A stretch of 64,000 nt of DNA. Origin: Drosophila pseudoobscura. Lineage: Eukaryota > Arthropoda > Insecta > Diptera > Drosophilidae. Location of the stretch: the NCBI RefSeq assembly GCF_009870125.1, contig NC_046683.1, positions 8,804,001 to 8,868,000 on the forward strand. The letters run 5' to 3'. The position numbers were made by a program, and so were the translations under genes. Numbering within the stretch: position 1 is the first letter of the stretch; each line of letters opens with the position of its first letter. A model generated the notes under the pieces. It made no database searches. It saw only the letters and a list, made by a program, of their open reading frames with translations, and had not been told where the DNA came from. Of the stretch, positions 1-12,262 are shown one piece after another.

Positions 1-80
1 TCACTGAGGCAGGAGGGGGTTTCTCAAACAGCATCTTAAAATTCTTTGTAATTATTTAGGGCCTACAATTCGTACACAAA

Positions 81-497
81 ATGTCACAGAATCAAGTGAC
101 AGCAGGGGAGACACATACTAAGGCCACATTGGAGGTGGAGATGGAGGAAGAAGAGCAAAAAATTGTGGCAGATATACAGGGGAGTGATAGGGATAAAGAA
201 ACCCCCAAGGGGCAGCAGTCAGACGAGGGAGAGACCAAAGAGAAGAGTTCAGAGTACGGTGGGTCTGGTGACCATTCCCTCCGCGCGGTGCCAGAGGCTC
301 TGCCATCATTCACTCGCACGATCCGCAGCAGCTCACACTTGGCCCAAGTCATACGCAATGAGCGCAGCATCCGCATTTGCCAGGCTATTCAACATCGCCT
401 GTGCAATATCTCTGAAGATTTGCACCGCAGAACCGAGGAATTGGGAGGAGTGAAGATCCCACAGAATAAGGACATGTCGCGCCCCACGGAGGAGTAG
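81..497 (+). CDS. Unrecognised acidic 138-aa protein, single exon
   Basis: I do not recognise this protein. The ATG lies in the context ACAAAATG, which matches the Drosophila start consensus, and the frame stays open for 138 codons to TAG. Residues 1-65 are rich in Glu, Asp, Lys and Gln (an EEEEQ run near residue 22) and look disordered. Residues about 75-125 are basic and helical in character, with repeated Arg, Ile and Leu and two Cys (SFTRTIRSSSHLAQVIRNER and onward). Codons in the second half favour CGC, ATC and CTG, as in real Drosophila genes, which is the main argument that it is coding. No signal peptide, membrane segment or catalytic motif is visible. A weak poly(A)-like stretch (gataaataagc) lies 75 bp after the stop. 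The promoter probably lies outside the window; an upstream exon ending near base 60 (atttagg) cannot be excluded. Confidence 0.6.
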   Translation: MSQNQVTAGETHTKATLEVEMEEEEQKIVADIQGSDRDKETPKGQQSDEGETKEKSSEYGGSGDHSLRAVPEALPSFTRTIRSSSHLAQVIRNERSIRICQAIQHRLCNISEDLHRRTEELGGVKIPQNKDMSRPTEE

Positions 498-757
498 TGC
501 CAGCAAGGATCACACAATATGCTCAAGGAATGATTCTACCCTTTCATCAAACTAATGCTATAATATTCCCAGATAAATAAGCGATAGTTTTTCTTATATC
601 CATGGATATGGCCTTGACATACATTACGTGAAAATGGCCGCTGCCTAAGCCAATCTAAGTCCCACACTCGCGAATGCACAGATACACAGTATCTAGGACC
701 CTTACATGCTGGTAACTGTTTTCGTTTCTGGTGGGTTTTGTTACCCCGGATATCTCT

Positions 758-774
758 CGAGTCGAGTCGAGTCG
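758..774. repeat. (GTCGA)n short tandem repeat
   Basis: Three to four copies of GTCGA in a row. Confidence 0.8.
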
Positions 775-1305
775 CGAGGCCATTGTTTGATATCTAATAC
801 GCGCCGGGGGGTCGTGCCCGAAAATAAAATATAAAAAAAAAACAACCAGAAGGAGCGACGAGAGGTCGGGTACATCCATCATAAGTGCGCTTTGCCGGCA
901 GCCTGCATATGCCCGATAATGTTATGCCCCACTCCAGTGCATCCTCTCCTCTCCTCTCCACACCACTCGCCCCGGAGTCTAGTCCCATCCCCGTTTGAAG
1001 TGGTTGGTTGTACGATTTGGATTTGTGATTTCAATGCCACTCAACACTGGCCGCTGGGAAAATCGCCTTAAAAAGTCCATTTCGACGGTTAAACCGAAAG
1101 CGAAAGGCAGCCACAACCCCTCTGCCTACATATGTATCTGTATGTATCCGTATCTGTGTCTACACGAAGATACACTTATGTGTGCACTGGGTGGGAGAGA
1201 GGGAAGGGAAGGTCGAGCCATTGGCCATGCCGTGGGGTGGCTTTTTCATTATCATTTGCCGCTGCACATAAATTATTTATTGTTAGCGATTTTCCCAAAA
1301 AGATA

Positions 1306-1322
1306 ACACACACACACACACC
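1306..1322. repeat. (CA)n microsatellite
   Basis: Eight CA units in a row, followed by a CT-rich tract. Confidence 0.85.
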
Positions 1323-3090
1323 ACACCACACTCTCTCTTTCCGCGGTGACTACTGGCAGGAGCGAGTCCTCAGAGGAGGATGGAAAGGGGCCCAGGAGCC
1401 AGAGGGAGGGTCGGACATCGGGCGGAGAGATCGACACTGAAACACAAATATCTCTCTCTCCCCCTCTCTTTTTTAATCCTCCAGCTCATCTTCATTATGT
1501 AACTCTCTCCTTCAATTCCCCCTCTATCTCTGTCTCTCTTTCTCCTGTTACCCTAATCGCAGAGCCGGATGTAAATAAATATTTATAAGTTCTGCTGCCT
1601 TTGCCGCATTATGAGAGGCATACAACATAGTAAACATAATATTAATATGAATTCTGTTCACTCGAGTAAATAGCCCAAAGCCAGGCCAAGGATTTCCATA
1701 TACAGTGGTGCAGGACGGCAAAAGGAAGTACTGTCGAGGGGGGTATATGAACACATATGAACACTATCTGAGCCCGCCTCGAATGTAATTGAAATACGAT
1801 ATACACAGTTTGCACCCGCAAAAAGCCAACAATTTAAAGTATCTATAAACAAATTCTTATGAAAGACAATTTTGCGAGACTCTCCATAAGCCACAAGAAA
1901 ATCCACAAAATCGAATAGTTAATATTAGATATAAAAATAGATAGAAAAAAGCTTTTTACAATCAATATAAAATAGTTACATACTTAAAATAAAAATAAAC
2001 CATTTAATTAAATTGTTTTATAATTAAATAAAATATATTTACTACATATTCAATATTTATATTTAAAATTTATTATGTCCCCTCTTCAAAATACTTTTTA
2101 AAGCATTTATGTTCATTTCACAGTCAACGCTTGATTATTTAATCAAGTGAATATTTAATTTAAATATTGCTATGCTTTTTATAATTTTTCTTTGGGTTTT
2201 TTATACACCATTTCCGAGCTCTATTTGTGGTATATATTAGGACCATTAATAAAACACCTAAATCACACCCAGGATCCTCTTCCTGACTCATTCGATAACT
2301 CTATTTAATTCTCCTTGCTTCATTTCCCTTCAACCAAATCCTAGAATTTTCAGTATATTTTGTAAGAAATTTCATTAAATTCTCCTCCGGCATCACTTCA
2401 ATGATTTTCATCATCTCCATTTGTCTCATTTATTAACCATCACTGCAACCCCCAGGCCCCACCCGGCAGTGGGTGCCCCTCCCTGCATCATTTACATGTT
2501 TGACCTTTGGACTAACAAGTTGCAAATTTGTTTTCATTCATTTCCCCCTGCCCGCACGCCCAAAAACCAACCCACAAAAAAAAAAAGAAATAAAAACCAA
2601 AATGATTTCTCCACTGAATCTGGATGTGGATGTGGATCCAAAAATTGGAAACATGGGACGTGGCATTAAAAAAAGTGCCTACCGTGACCGCCAAACAACG
2701 CCACTACATTAGCAGCTGCATCTGGGGTTTAAAAAAACACCGCGCCCACCCAACCATCCCCGGCAACGGCAGGAGCCAGGATCCCACTAGAACCACTGCT
2801 GCCACCCTTTCGTCCGTCCAGGCAAACAATGCCAAATAATTGGACTTTATGCAGAAGCAATACGCAAAATCTCACCCTCTCTCTCTGTCTCTCTGTCGAT
2901 GGGCACACCGAGTGCATGCGGCTATCTCTGTCTAGCCACAAGAGCGGAAGTTAACTTGCGTGCCAGGCCCCACTCAGCCCACTCGAATGGTCCACCTCCT
3001 CACGGATTGCTGTTGCTGGCGGCTTGGCTCGTTCGGTTGCGGTTCAAATTTAATATTCACTCGCGCAAATAATCCACACAGACCCCAACA

Positions 3091-3122
3091 GACACACAAA
3101 CACACACAGACACACACACACA
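3091..3122. repeat. (CA)n microsatellite, interrupted
   Basis: CA repeat broken twice by GA or AA steps. Confidence 0.85.
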
Positions 3123-4808
3123 AAATGGCGCTGCTAAGCTGACAAGGGGTTGGGGGATGGAGATGGGGACGGGGTTGAGGTTGGCTCTGGCTCTGGTGGA
3201 GTACGGGCAACTGCAAACTGCAACTGCAAGTGAAGTGTTGTCTGTGGCTAGCCAGGAGCTCGGAATTCAGGATTCCATTCTCATATGTGTGATTGTTCAG
3301 GGCAGAACGAGATGGGCGAAGAGAGAGCGTTGCAGAGAAGGGGAGAGCTGGACGGAGCTAGATTATTTATTATTTGCCTGTGGAGATTTCATTTACACAG
3401 CCTCCAACCATGACGAAGTGCATTAAAACGATTTCGATTGAACTTGAAGTGGGAGCTTGAACTTGATCAGTGCTCAAATGATGCGGAAAATCTTCGAATG
3501 AAATCTCTAAATTAATAAATAAAAATGCGGGAAAAGCCAACACTTGCCTATGGGTCGGACTTAAGCTAATAAAAAAAGGTGGAAAATGTCATGGAAAAAT
3601 TCCCAAAAATACTTTAGGGATCCCTTAATTTATTTTTAAAGCTATTCCACACCTGGTACACATTCCGAGCTTCTGAAAATGCGGCAAAACCCCACAAATG
3701 TACATATTTAATCTTCAGAATTTAATACCAAGTTAAAGCTAGTAAAAATTGTAGGAAATGCCATGGAAATCTGTTGGAAAAATGTTCAAAAATATTTGAA
3801 AGAATTTATAACAGATTCTTAAAGTAATCTATGCCACTTTTCCCATGCCATCTACCACCAATTAGAGACTCCAAAACCCATTTGCAGCATATGCATATTA
3901 CGCATACGCCACATGTGACACTTGAGAGGGCGAGACAGAGATGGTGCTCAGGTAGAACATTTGGCCATTAGTTGGCCCTAATTAGCCGCAAATTGGTGGC
4001 TCCTAGACCGAAGAGAATCTCGGTTCAATGACCAGGCCCGTGCCATGCTCTGCAGAGACGAGTCAGGTCGGGTCGTTCCTGGGCCAAGTTGAAAAGCGGT
4101 CAGAACGTGTTGGGCCAACAATTAGGGAAAAGGTTTGACTGTAATTTGGTTTGATTTGCTAGCTGACCGGTGACTGGTGACTGCTGACCACTGCTCCTGC
4201 TGCAGTTGCTCTGATACAGCCACCACCCCCACACCCTCCCTGCCGACGGTCCCTGCCAAATGCAACTCCAGCAAAACGGAGATTCCTCCTGCCACTGGCA
4301 GTGCCACTGCCACTGCCTCTGCCCCTCCAATAAAATGCCTTCATGTCACTGTCGCGACTCTTTGTTGTTGCCCTGTTGTTAGTGTTTGCTTCGTTTCACT
4401 CGTTTCACTCGCTGTTGTTGCTGTTGCTGTTGCTGGTGTCGCTGATGCCTCTCGTACAACTGTCCAAGTGACAGCTGCCGCCGTGACTGTCAGTTCAGCC
4501 ACCTCCCCGAACGGGCAAAAAACAAAGCGAATAAGAAAGCCAGAGACGAGTGTTCCAACGCGCAGATACCCCCCCTTCAAGTGTGAAAGGACCGTAAAAA
4601 TATAATCGGAAATTTAATGAATATAATTCCCATATTTTGGGATATACTACAAGCCTACTTTATACTTCATGTATTCTTTATCTATTTGTCACAGAGCCAC
4701 ACGAATACGGCATACCCTTGTACCCCATTGAGTACCTTCTATACAAAAGGAAAAACAACACAATGGCAAAAAGAAAACCCCATCGTGGCTCAACCTCCTC
4801 GAACCTCC

Positions 4809-4814
<6 letters not shown>

Positions 4815-4844
<30 letters not shown>
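4815..4844. repeat. (CT)n microsatellite, 15 units
   Basis: Uninterrupted CT repeat of 30 bp. On the minus strand it reads GAGAG, the GAGA-factor (Trl) core, so it could also bind that protein. Confidence 0.9.
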
Positions 4845-4847
<3 letters not shown>

Positions 4848-6060
4848 GCAATGCGCAATCAGTTGCAACGCAATTTGATTTTGTCGCTTCATGGCTCATG
4901 CACCACCGCTGCCCTGCTGCCCTGCCCCACTGGCCCCACGCCACGCCCCCTCGTCCACTGCACTCCACTGCCATTCCACTCCACTCCTCTCCTCTCTTGG
5001 CCGCCATAAAGTGCACATGTCGCGTCATGTTCACAGTGACATTCATTCGCCGTCGAAGCGCTTTCTTTTCCACAGCCATAAAAACTTTCTGGCCCTGCAT
5101 CCTGTCTACTGTCCCCGTCCCTTTCTCACCGCCTCTGTCTGTTTGGGATGTCTGGCCATTGCAATTGTTCACCTTTGATAGCCCAACCTCCCCCCAATCC
5201 CAGCCCCAGCCCTAACCCCATCCATGGACATTTTTTGGCCATTTATTTGACGGCTTCAAGTTGCCGACGTTGCTGCGGTTGCAAAAGTGCATTAGCCGCT
5301 GCCCGTCATTCATCGGATCAAGTGCTATATGTGGCATGCAAGCATTGTCGGCGAGGAACGGAGCGGGGGAATGGGGGAATGGGCTGCCCCTGTGGAGGTT
5401 TCATTGGGAAAGGATTGGTGTGTGGCTTTTGCCCACATTTTTGCTGTGGCGATGGTAATAGGCAACGGAACGGACCAAACGACAAACACTTTAGAACAGG
5501 AATACCCCGATTCACTTTGAAACTAAAACTCAACAAAAAATTGCAATTTACTCACTTATTTTCCGGTAAATTAACTTCCTTGAGTTTGCTCCTTTCTTCG
5601 ATTAGTATTCTGTGTATATATTCAGCAAATGTATGTCTATGACCTGACACAGATTTCCATGCAGTAGAAACAGTAAAAAATCCAACTCCAGGCTACCCTT
5701 CTCCGATTGCTTGGATTGGAATACCTTTGAATATCTCAGAGTTCGCTTTGATGTCCCTTCGACAAACCTTGAGGAGAAAAATATGGTTGTAATTATCAAT
5801 TGAATCGAACAATTTTAGATGATTTAAACATGTCCTGCATTGGTATGAAAAAGGGCCTACAATTTTGTAACTTGTTTAGTTTTTAAGGGCAACACAAAGA
5901 GATCTCAGAGGCTATTGGAGCAACAAAGTAGGCTCACACTGAATACACTTTGCCTCAAAATCTTTGCCCTACAACCCTCTCGAATGGCGAAAACGGACAG
6001 TCATAGAAAAACGATTGAAAAGACCACCCGCTCGGGTCTAACTCTTCCTTGTCCAGAGGC

Positions 6061-6074
6061 CCGCCCTCTGGCGG
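6061..6074 (-). promoter_or_regulatory. CTCF-like binding site
   Basis: On the minus strand the sequence is CCGCCAGAGGGCGG, matching 13 of 14 positions of the CTCF core CCASYAGRKGGCRS. Drosophila CTCF is an insulator protein that recognises the same core. The call is from the motif only. Confidence 0.35.
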
Positions 6075-7008
6075 AGTGAGCGAGACATGACCGACTGAAA
6101 AATAACGAAATGATTCATATTTTACTCACGTGCGTTTAATTAACTGTAACTGTCTGTTTCAATAGCTTGTGGTATGCGTTAATAAGTATTTTTAATTTTT
6201 TCCTTTGGCGTGAAAGTGGACTCAATCAAAAAACGTTCACGTGTTTTCATAATTTTCACAAAAACTGTGCTTATGTATGTGCTCAAATATATGAATGATA
6301 TTTCAATGTTATAAGGACGTTAATATTTGACAAACTATTTATTTAGTTCTCTAGAAAACAAATCTTATATGAGGGTTCCCTCAGTACAAGGCCGATCAAT
6401 AAATATCAACATAATACAATTTTAATCTGGGATTAATAGGGTATCTTAATGTCGTGACACTCGAACCCCCTTCTGGAGGTTTTTTTTAAATTCTACTTTT
6501 TTGTGTGGATCGAAACTATTCTGTGGTTCGTTTTCGTCATTTTTTGGCTGGACGAAAACCTTTGCGGGATGCAAATTCTTTTTTAACGTCTCTGAAACGT
6601 TAACGACAATGACACTGGCACTGGCTTCTCTTTTATTTTGCATTGGTTCGTTTTTGGTTTTTTTTTTATAATTGTTGTTGTTGGTTTTTAGCACTCAATT
6701 GATTTTTGCATTGTTCTTATTGTTGGTGCATTATGGCTTCCCGTCTGTTTGCCTTGGGACAGTCGCTCCGACCTCAGGTCCTCCCCGGCCACCGGCCCCC
6801 CGCCCCCAGCCCCCGGCTCCCGGCGCTACTTCCTGCAGATATTGTGGAATTTTTTTCGCGCTACAATCTCGGGTCTGGTCGCCGCCCGCCCCTCCCGCTG
6901 GGGCTTTCGCTTGGCGCATCGGTTGTGAAATACCCGAAGCATTGCGGTCGCCATATTGCGTTTGCATACACGCCCACATGCCAAACACAGCAAAAGCGGC
7001 AGCAGGAG

Positions 7009-7074
7009 CACACACACACACACACACACAGGCAGATGCACACAGACACAATACACATACACACACACACACGC
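7009..7074. repeat. Compound (CA)n microsatellite
   Basis: Two CA arrays (7009-7030 and about 7041-7074) separated by a short spacer. Confidence 0.9.
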
Positions 7075-9331
7075 ATATGTAGGAAAGCCATTGACAAGAG
7101 CGTATTGATGGCCATGTTTCATGCGCCGTTGTCAGCCAAATTTAATGCGCGCCGCAAATATGCAATGCACCCCCTCCGGGCCACTCCCCACCCCAGTGCA
7201 CACCACTACTGCCCCATTGTCTCTGCCTCAGTTGAGTCCCCCTTTTCGCTGCTCCACCCCTCTGCATGCCCCTGTTGCCCGGTTCTATCTGCAGGGGCAG
7301 ACAACAAGCGCGACTTTTCATTTGGTCATTTAATAAAATGCAATGCCGCCGCCAGCCACCATGTGGACAAAGAGGTGGGAGGGGGTCTTGCAACCTCTAT
7401 CCCTCTGCTGGCGATTCCCCATGCCAAACCGCCCACTCTTCGTCGCTTTCTGCTTTATTACAACGCTGGGGCCAGCGAAAATGTTGTTGGATTTATGGCG
7501 GCATTACATGACATGATTAATGGGCTCCAATACAGCAGGAAGAACATTGGCCAAACGGACACAAGGGGCACGGCCCGACAACGGGTGGAGGAAGGCAGGG
7601 AGGCTGAGAGGCGGGGAGGCTGGGAAAACCAGGACAATGGACACGCCAGTAAATGTTGACCAGAAGGCGGATTTAAAACGCAGCAGCTCCATCCGAGAGC
7701 ATCATCATCGCCATTAGCATCCAGCTTCGAGCAATATCCAGAAAGTCAGGCATCAAAGCAGCTGCCAGAAATGAGGAGCAATATTTGAAGAGAGTGACCT
7801 GAGGGATGAGCGCTGGGCAGGAGTGGTGACCAGGTCATCGGGCATAGGACACTGATTGAAGAAGAAGGTGCGATTCGTGCAGGAATCAATACATACTATG
7901 GGATGCACTTGGGACTCTGTAGAGTTGAGAGCTGAAATCCTTAAGACACAATTGAATCTGTTGAAAGTCTACACCTTTGCAGTTCTGTTTCTATAATTTC
8001 TTTGGAGACCCTCCACTCGTTTTTCCGCTATGCAAATGGCTTCCAATTAGTTCAAACTGAATGCTCGGCCAATGCTCAGCTTCCTGCTGCAACACCCTCT
8101 CCATCTGCCACTAAATTTGCAACTCCACTGCCAAAAAAAGGAAAAAGTCCCCCACAAATATGACACACTCAGGCAGAGGTCTGGGCTGCTCTCCTCCTGG
8201 CTGTCAGTCAGCCAATCAGCCTCCTCGAATCGTGGTGAATCGAGCTGGGGACCCAAGCCGATTCCCCAATTACCTCGTTCCGCCTCCTCCTGTCTCCTGT
8301 CTCCGTCTCCGGCTCTGGGTCTGGGTCTGTCCCTCGCTCGTTCTCTCGCTTACGATTCGTTTGTTCTGTTGATCCATCAAATTAAAAATGTAATGCTTCA
8401 ACATTTAAACACGACGAGTGCACCCTAATGCAGTGCTCTCGCCCGGCGCCAGTGGGACCCTGGAATCTGGGGATCAGGTGGCATGCTACTAATAAGTGCA
8501 ATCAGTGATGATGGCTCCCCACCAGCTCCTTCCTGCAGTTTGCCTTTTGTCTCCTCAATCTCCCTCCCTCTCTCTCCCTCTCTCTGGTGTGTTTTTTTCT
8601 GGTTTTATTTTGGCATTCGTCTAATGAACTCATCCAGGAGAGGGGAAGGGAAGCGCAGCAGGCAGCAGGCAGGAGCCAGGACCTCGTCCGACCATCAAGT
8701 GGCATCAACGTTGTCATGATTTCTGCTTGTTAACATGACTACCGGAGGAGGAAGCATTGGGTTTTCGGTTTTGCTATCTTCCGAATTTCTGAATTCTGAA
8801 AATTTAACTCTTCACGTGGCTCGGAGCTCTTTTTTGGAATGGAATGTGTGCAGAGGATGGGAACCAAAGGCTGCCATAATTCCTCGTCGACATGTCAACA
8901 GTGTGCCCCGGCCCCGGCACCGCAACAGGACGGAAGGGAACAAGAGGAAAACAGTAACAGTTTCCATGGACGGGACGGGACAGCGACAGCCCCTCCACAT
9001 CCAGCTCCACCTCCTTTGAAAGACAGACAGACGGATGGACGGACCGACGTGTTAGTTCATTTTGATTGCTAATTGGTTTGTTAAACAATGGCGTCGGGGG
9101 TTTTAACGAATTGCCCAAAAATTCAACGAGACGAGAAGCTGAATTTTGTGCGAAAGCAAAGGATGGAACGGAAATCCATCTAGGATTTCGCTGCTCAGAG
9201 AGGGTTGATCCAGGGCTAATGAACTCGAAGCTAAGTAATCATTTAAAGGTATTGTACTTAGCACTTGTGTATATCCATCCATCTATCTTCTGTCAAATCC
9301 AATAAAGGACTTAACTTTGCCTTCTTCCAGA

Positions 9332-9388
9332 TTGGGTATCCTCCGCATGGCTTGGGTATCCTCCTTATGGCTTGGCTATCCTCGAGGC
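9332..9388. repeat. 20-bp tandem repeat, three copies
   Basis: The unit TTGGGTATCCTCCGCATGGC is present in three successive, slightly diverged copies; the last is partly degenerate. Confidence 0.8.
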
Positions 9389-11872
9389 AACCCTCTGTCT
9401 CTCTCTCTCTCTGTGTGTTTGCATGCATCTCTAGTTAAGTAACTCCCAGGAGCAGCCGACTGTTGACTTTGACTGACCGCAACCCAGATTCCCCCATTTT
9501 CCGTTTTCCCAGCCCCAGAGGCATGCCTCAGATGCGTCTCGTAAATCTTGCTACAATTTGGGAACGTGAGAGATGGGGCATGGGGCCCATACGGATGGGG
9601 AGGGGGGATGCATTCAATTAAGTGCAAGGCCGTTTTGGGCGCGTTTTTACAGTTTAATTGTTTGTTGTTCTAGATGCGAATGTGGCTGTGGATGTGGAAT
9701 GCTTTCAGGTAGAGCCAGCCGCCGGCCAGGACACGGTTGCAACAAGTGAGGCAGGCGACCGCATAATCCACAGCAACCACAAAGGCCACACCAGCGGCAC
9801 CGCCAGCCAGCCGCCAGGACACGGGGCTCTCAAACACCGATGCGCATTAATAAATTTCTCTGGCCTGCAAAAAGCCCAAGCAGCAGCGAAAATATTGAAA
9901 AACCGATCTCTACACAATTGTCCATAAAGTGGACAGTGGGACTCCGCTCTGCCACCGCCGCTGCCCCTGCCACGGCCCCTGCCCCACTTTTTGTTGTTGT
10001 TGTCTTTTCTGTTGTTGTGTGGTTGTTGGCATCGGCATTGTTTTTGCTGTGTGCGACCACAGTCGGGATTAAAGCGGACAGTTAAGCGGACAGTTGAGCG
10101 GACACGACACGGGGCACGGCCCGGCCCGGCTCCATTCGCTGTTCTGTTGTGACAATGCGGCTAACAAAAGCAAACAGCAAACAGCGAACAGCAGGCGACA
10201 GCCAGAGACAGGGCCAACAATGACTCGTTGATATTGACAACTTTTTAATCACTTAATAAATTCAATAAAATTAAATGCGGTTAAGCGTCAACAAGGACAA
10301 CGGATAGAGCCCCAACTCAGAGAACCCCAAACCCTTTCCATCAGCCATCCATCCGTCCATCCATCCATCGTTCATCCATCATCAGTCTGGTTTCAGTCAA
10401 TCAAGCGTTTGACAAAAGTACTTCACAAGCTGACACCGGACAAAAGACTCGGGCAAAAAGGATTCGACAGGGCCCCGGACACCCGTACACCCCCATCAAA
10501 GCGATTTCCTTTAGACGCTGTCCTCCAGGGGATCTAAGTGTTTTATAGAGTATTCATTACTGCGTGCTAGTGCCGGGGATTGGACTCCCTTTGAAGGACA
10601 TTTAATTAGCGTGAATTATGTTGTTCGCAGAATTTTAATTTAACAAATTAAGTGGCTAGGAGGTCCAGCTCTGGCTCCGGTTACACTCTGCAACAAATTA
10701 TTGTGCGAATTAAAAATGTAAGATGAGTGCATGCAACACTCGACGTTTTTATATGCAAAATAATTGTGTAATTACAGTTTTGTGCAGCAGCGTTTTTTTT
10801 CCCCACTAAAAGAATTGTTCTTTTCAATTAAGCTCTTTGCCGGGCCCTGCCCAGCACTGATTTAACAAATGAGAGAGTGGTAGCCTTTCAAAATTAACAA
10901 TTTAACAAATGAATCAAATGTAGAAAGGATGTGTCCGAACTTGTTGCACAGTGCCCTCTCTGTATGTGGCATTTTGGTTTGGTGGCAAGACCCTCTTTCG
11001 CTCTGGGTAGAATTAGCTGAGGATTTAGCTGGGGAAATCTCAGCTATTGGGGATTATGTCGCACCAGTGGCTGATTGGCCGATTGGCTGGTGCCTCTCGG
11101 CCAAGTCGATTTCATTCTCCTCCAATTCCTCACATTTTAAGAGCATTAAGAGAACTTTGGCTGAGCGCAAGTTGAGCGGGGTGGGGTGGGGTGGGGAGAG
11201 AACAGGAAGAAGTCTGGCCGACAAACCCAACAACGGCTAACCGCGAAAGCCCCCAAAGAAGGGGTGGGCCAATGCCCCGCCCAGTGGCATACACCTTTCA
11301 GCCATCTTCCGTGCAGCCGATGGAAGGGGCGACAACTAACATTGGCATTTAAAATGTAATGCTTAAAGGGCCTCTAAAGTTTGCCCAGACAATTGACTTT
11401 GGTCGCGTGACGTTTTAGATTTTGCGGACAGCACTCGCCCCGCCCCCTTTTGAGAGCCACCTCCATGGGACAACCTTTTGGCCACATGCAATCAGCGTTA
11501 CCAACGCATTTCATTAGCACCTAATTGGCAAAAATCACCAAAAAAAAAACACCGTGAGGAGGCAGGCCAGCAATGGCAGCCGAAGCATTAGATACCCTAG
11601 CATGGACTCCACTAATCAACCTTTATCTGAGGTTTGCTTGATTGATAGAGAGTGCCACAAATATTGCTACACCGAAGCCCTCTTTCCGTTCCCCAGCATC
11701 GCCTCCAGGTGGCATTTCAAAAGGAAATGTTGAATTGTTCCACAATTTGCTCCACAGCGGCTGCTGTTTTTGGTTCCCCAGAGCATCACATTAGACCCCA
11801 AAAGATTATATATTTTTTTGATATTCATAATCGGGAATATTTTATTCGCTCCAAGCATCTAAGGAAGGCTAG

Positions 11873-12262
11873 AATACCCTTCAGCCAGGGTATTAGTGCT
11901 CGTCGTATAAAAGAACATAAAAAAAAACAGAATCGAAACGCGGCTCATTTCGTTTGTAATTTGTTCGGTGAAATTGGAGGGGCGGCCAGTACGATTGGGA
12001 GAAGGGAACGGGGGCTCCATTCAGTTCTTTCACCTCTCTGTGCAGCCCCACACACACACACACACACACACACACGCTCACGGCTCTTTGTAATTTCTGG
12101 CCAACCATTTTCCATTTGCATTGGCCATTTTTATATTTTCGGCTCATTTCTCTCCTCCCCAACTCCTACTCCTCCTCCCACTCCTCCTACGCCCCATCTG
12201 CTGGTTCTTCTCCATTCTCCGGCCTGATTGTAATACCCTGGGCTTAACGAGGGGGGGTATTA
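11873..12262. mobile_element. Possible Helitron-like (DINE-1-type) remnant
   Basis: Two hairpins typical of small non-autonomous Drosophila elements lie 360 bp apart. The first pairs AATACCCT (11873-11880) with AGGGTATT (11887-11894). The second pairs TAATACCC (12231-12238) with GGGTATTA (12255-12262) and is followed by TATGATT. Short hairpins of the type ATACCCT...AGGGTATTATGATT recur in DINE-1-related sequences as I remember them. A CA microsatellite (12049-12075) lies between them, as is common inside such elements. The copy is degraded and has no coding capacity. The outer limits are uncertain. Confidence 0.35.
12049..12075. repeat. (CA)n microsatellite
   Basis: About 13 CA units without a break. 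Confidence 0.9.

Larger units (their letters stand above)
498..6060. other. Gene-free intergenic DNA
   Basis: No open frame here has both Drosophila-like codon use and a good start; most long frames come from simple repeats. The stretch holds CA, CT and GTCGA repeats, an AT-rich segment at about 1915-2240, CCATAAA-type motifs near 4999 and 5079, and one exact CAGGTAG (Zelda-type) site at 3949-3955. It lies between the 138-aa gene and the runt 3' side. Confidence 0.6.
6075..11872. other. Gene-free intergenic DNA
   Basis: I see no convincing gene. The longest frame (6706-7659, +) runs through CA repeats and proline-rich low-complexity DNA. Contents: CA repeats (7009-7074), a three-copy 20-bp tandem repeat (9332-9388), one CAGGTAG site (9706-9712) and a TGCGGTTA Runt-type motif near 10275. 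Confidence 0.6.

Noticed and set aside
6446..6694. 82-codon Lys/Asn-rich minus-strand frame
   Set aside because: Begins with GTG, not ATG; A/T-run composition explains the Lys and Asn.
6706..7659. 317-codon plus-strand frame
   Set aside because: It crosses CA repeats and proline-rich low-complexity DNA and shows no Drosophila codon bias or known domain.
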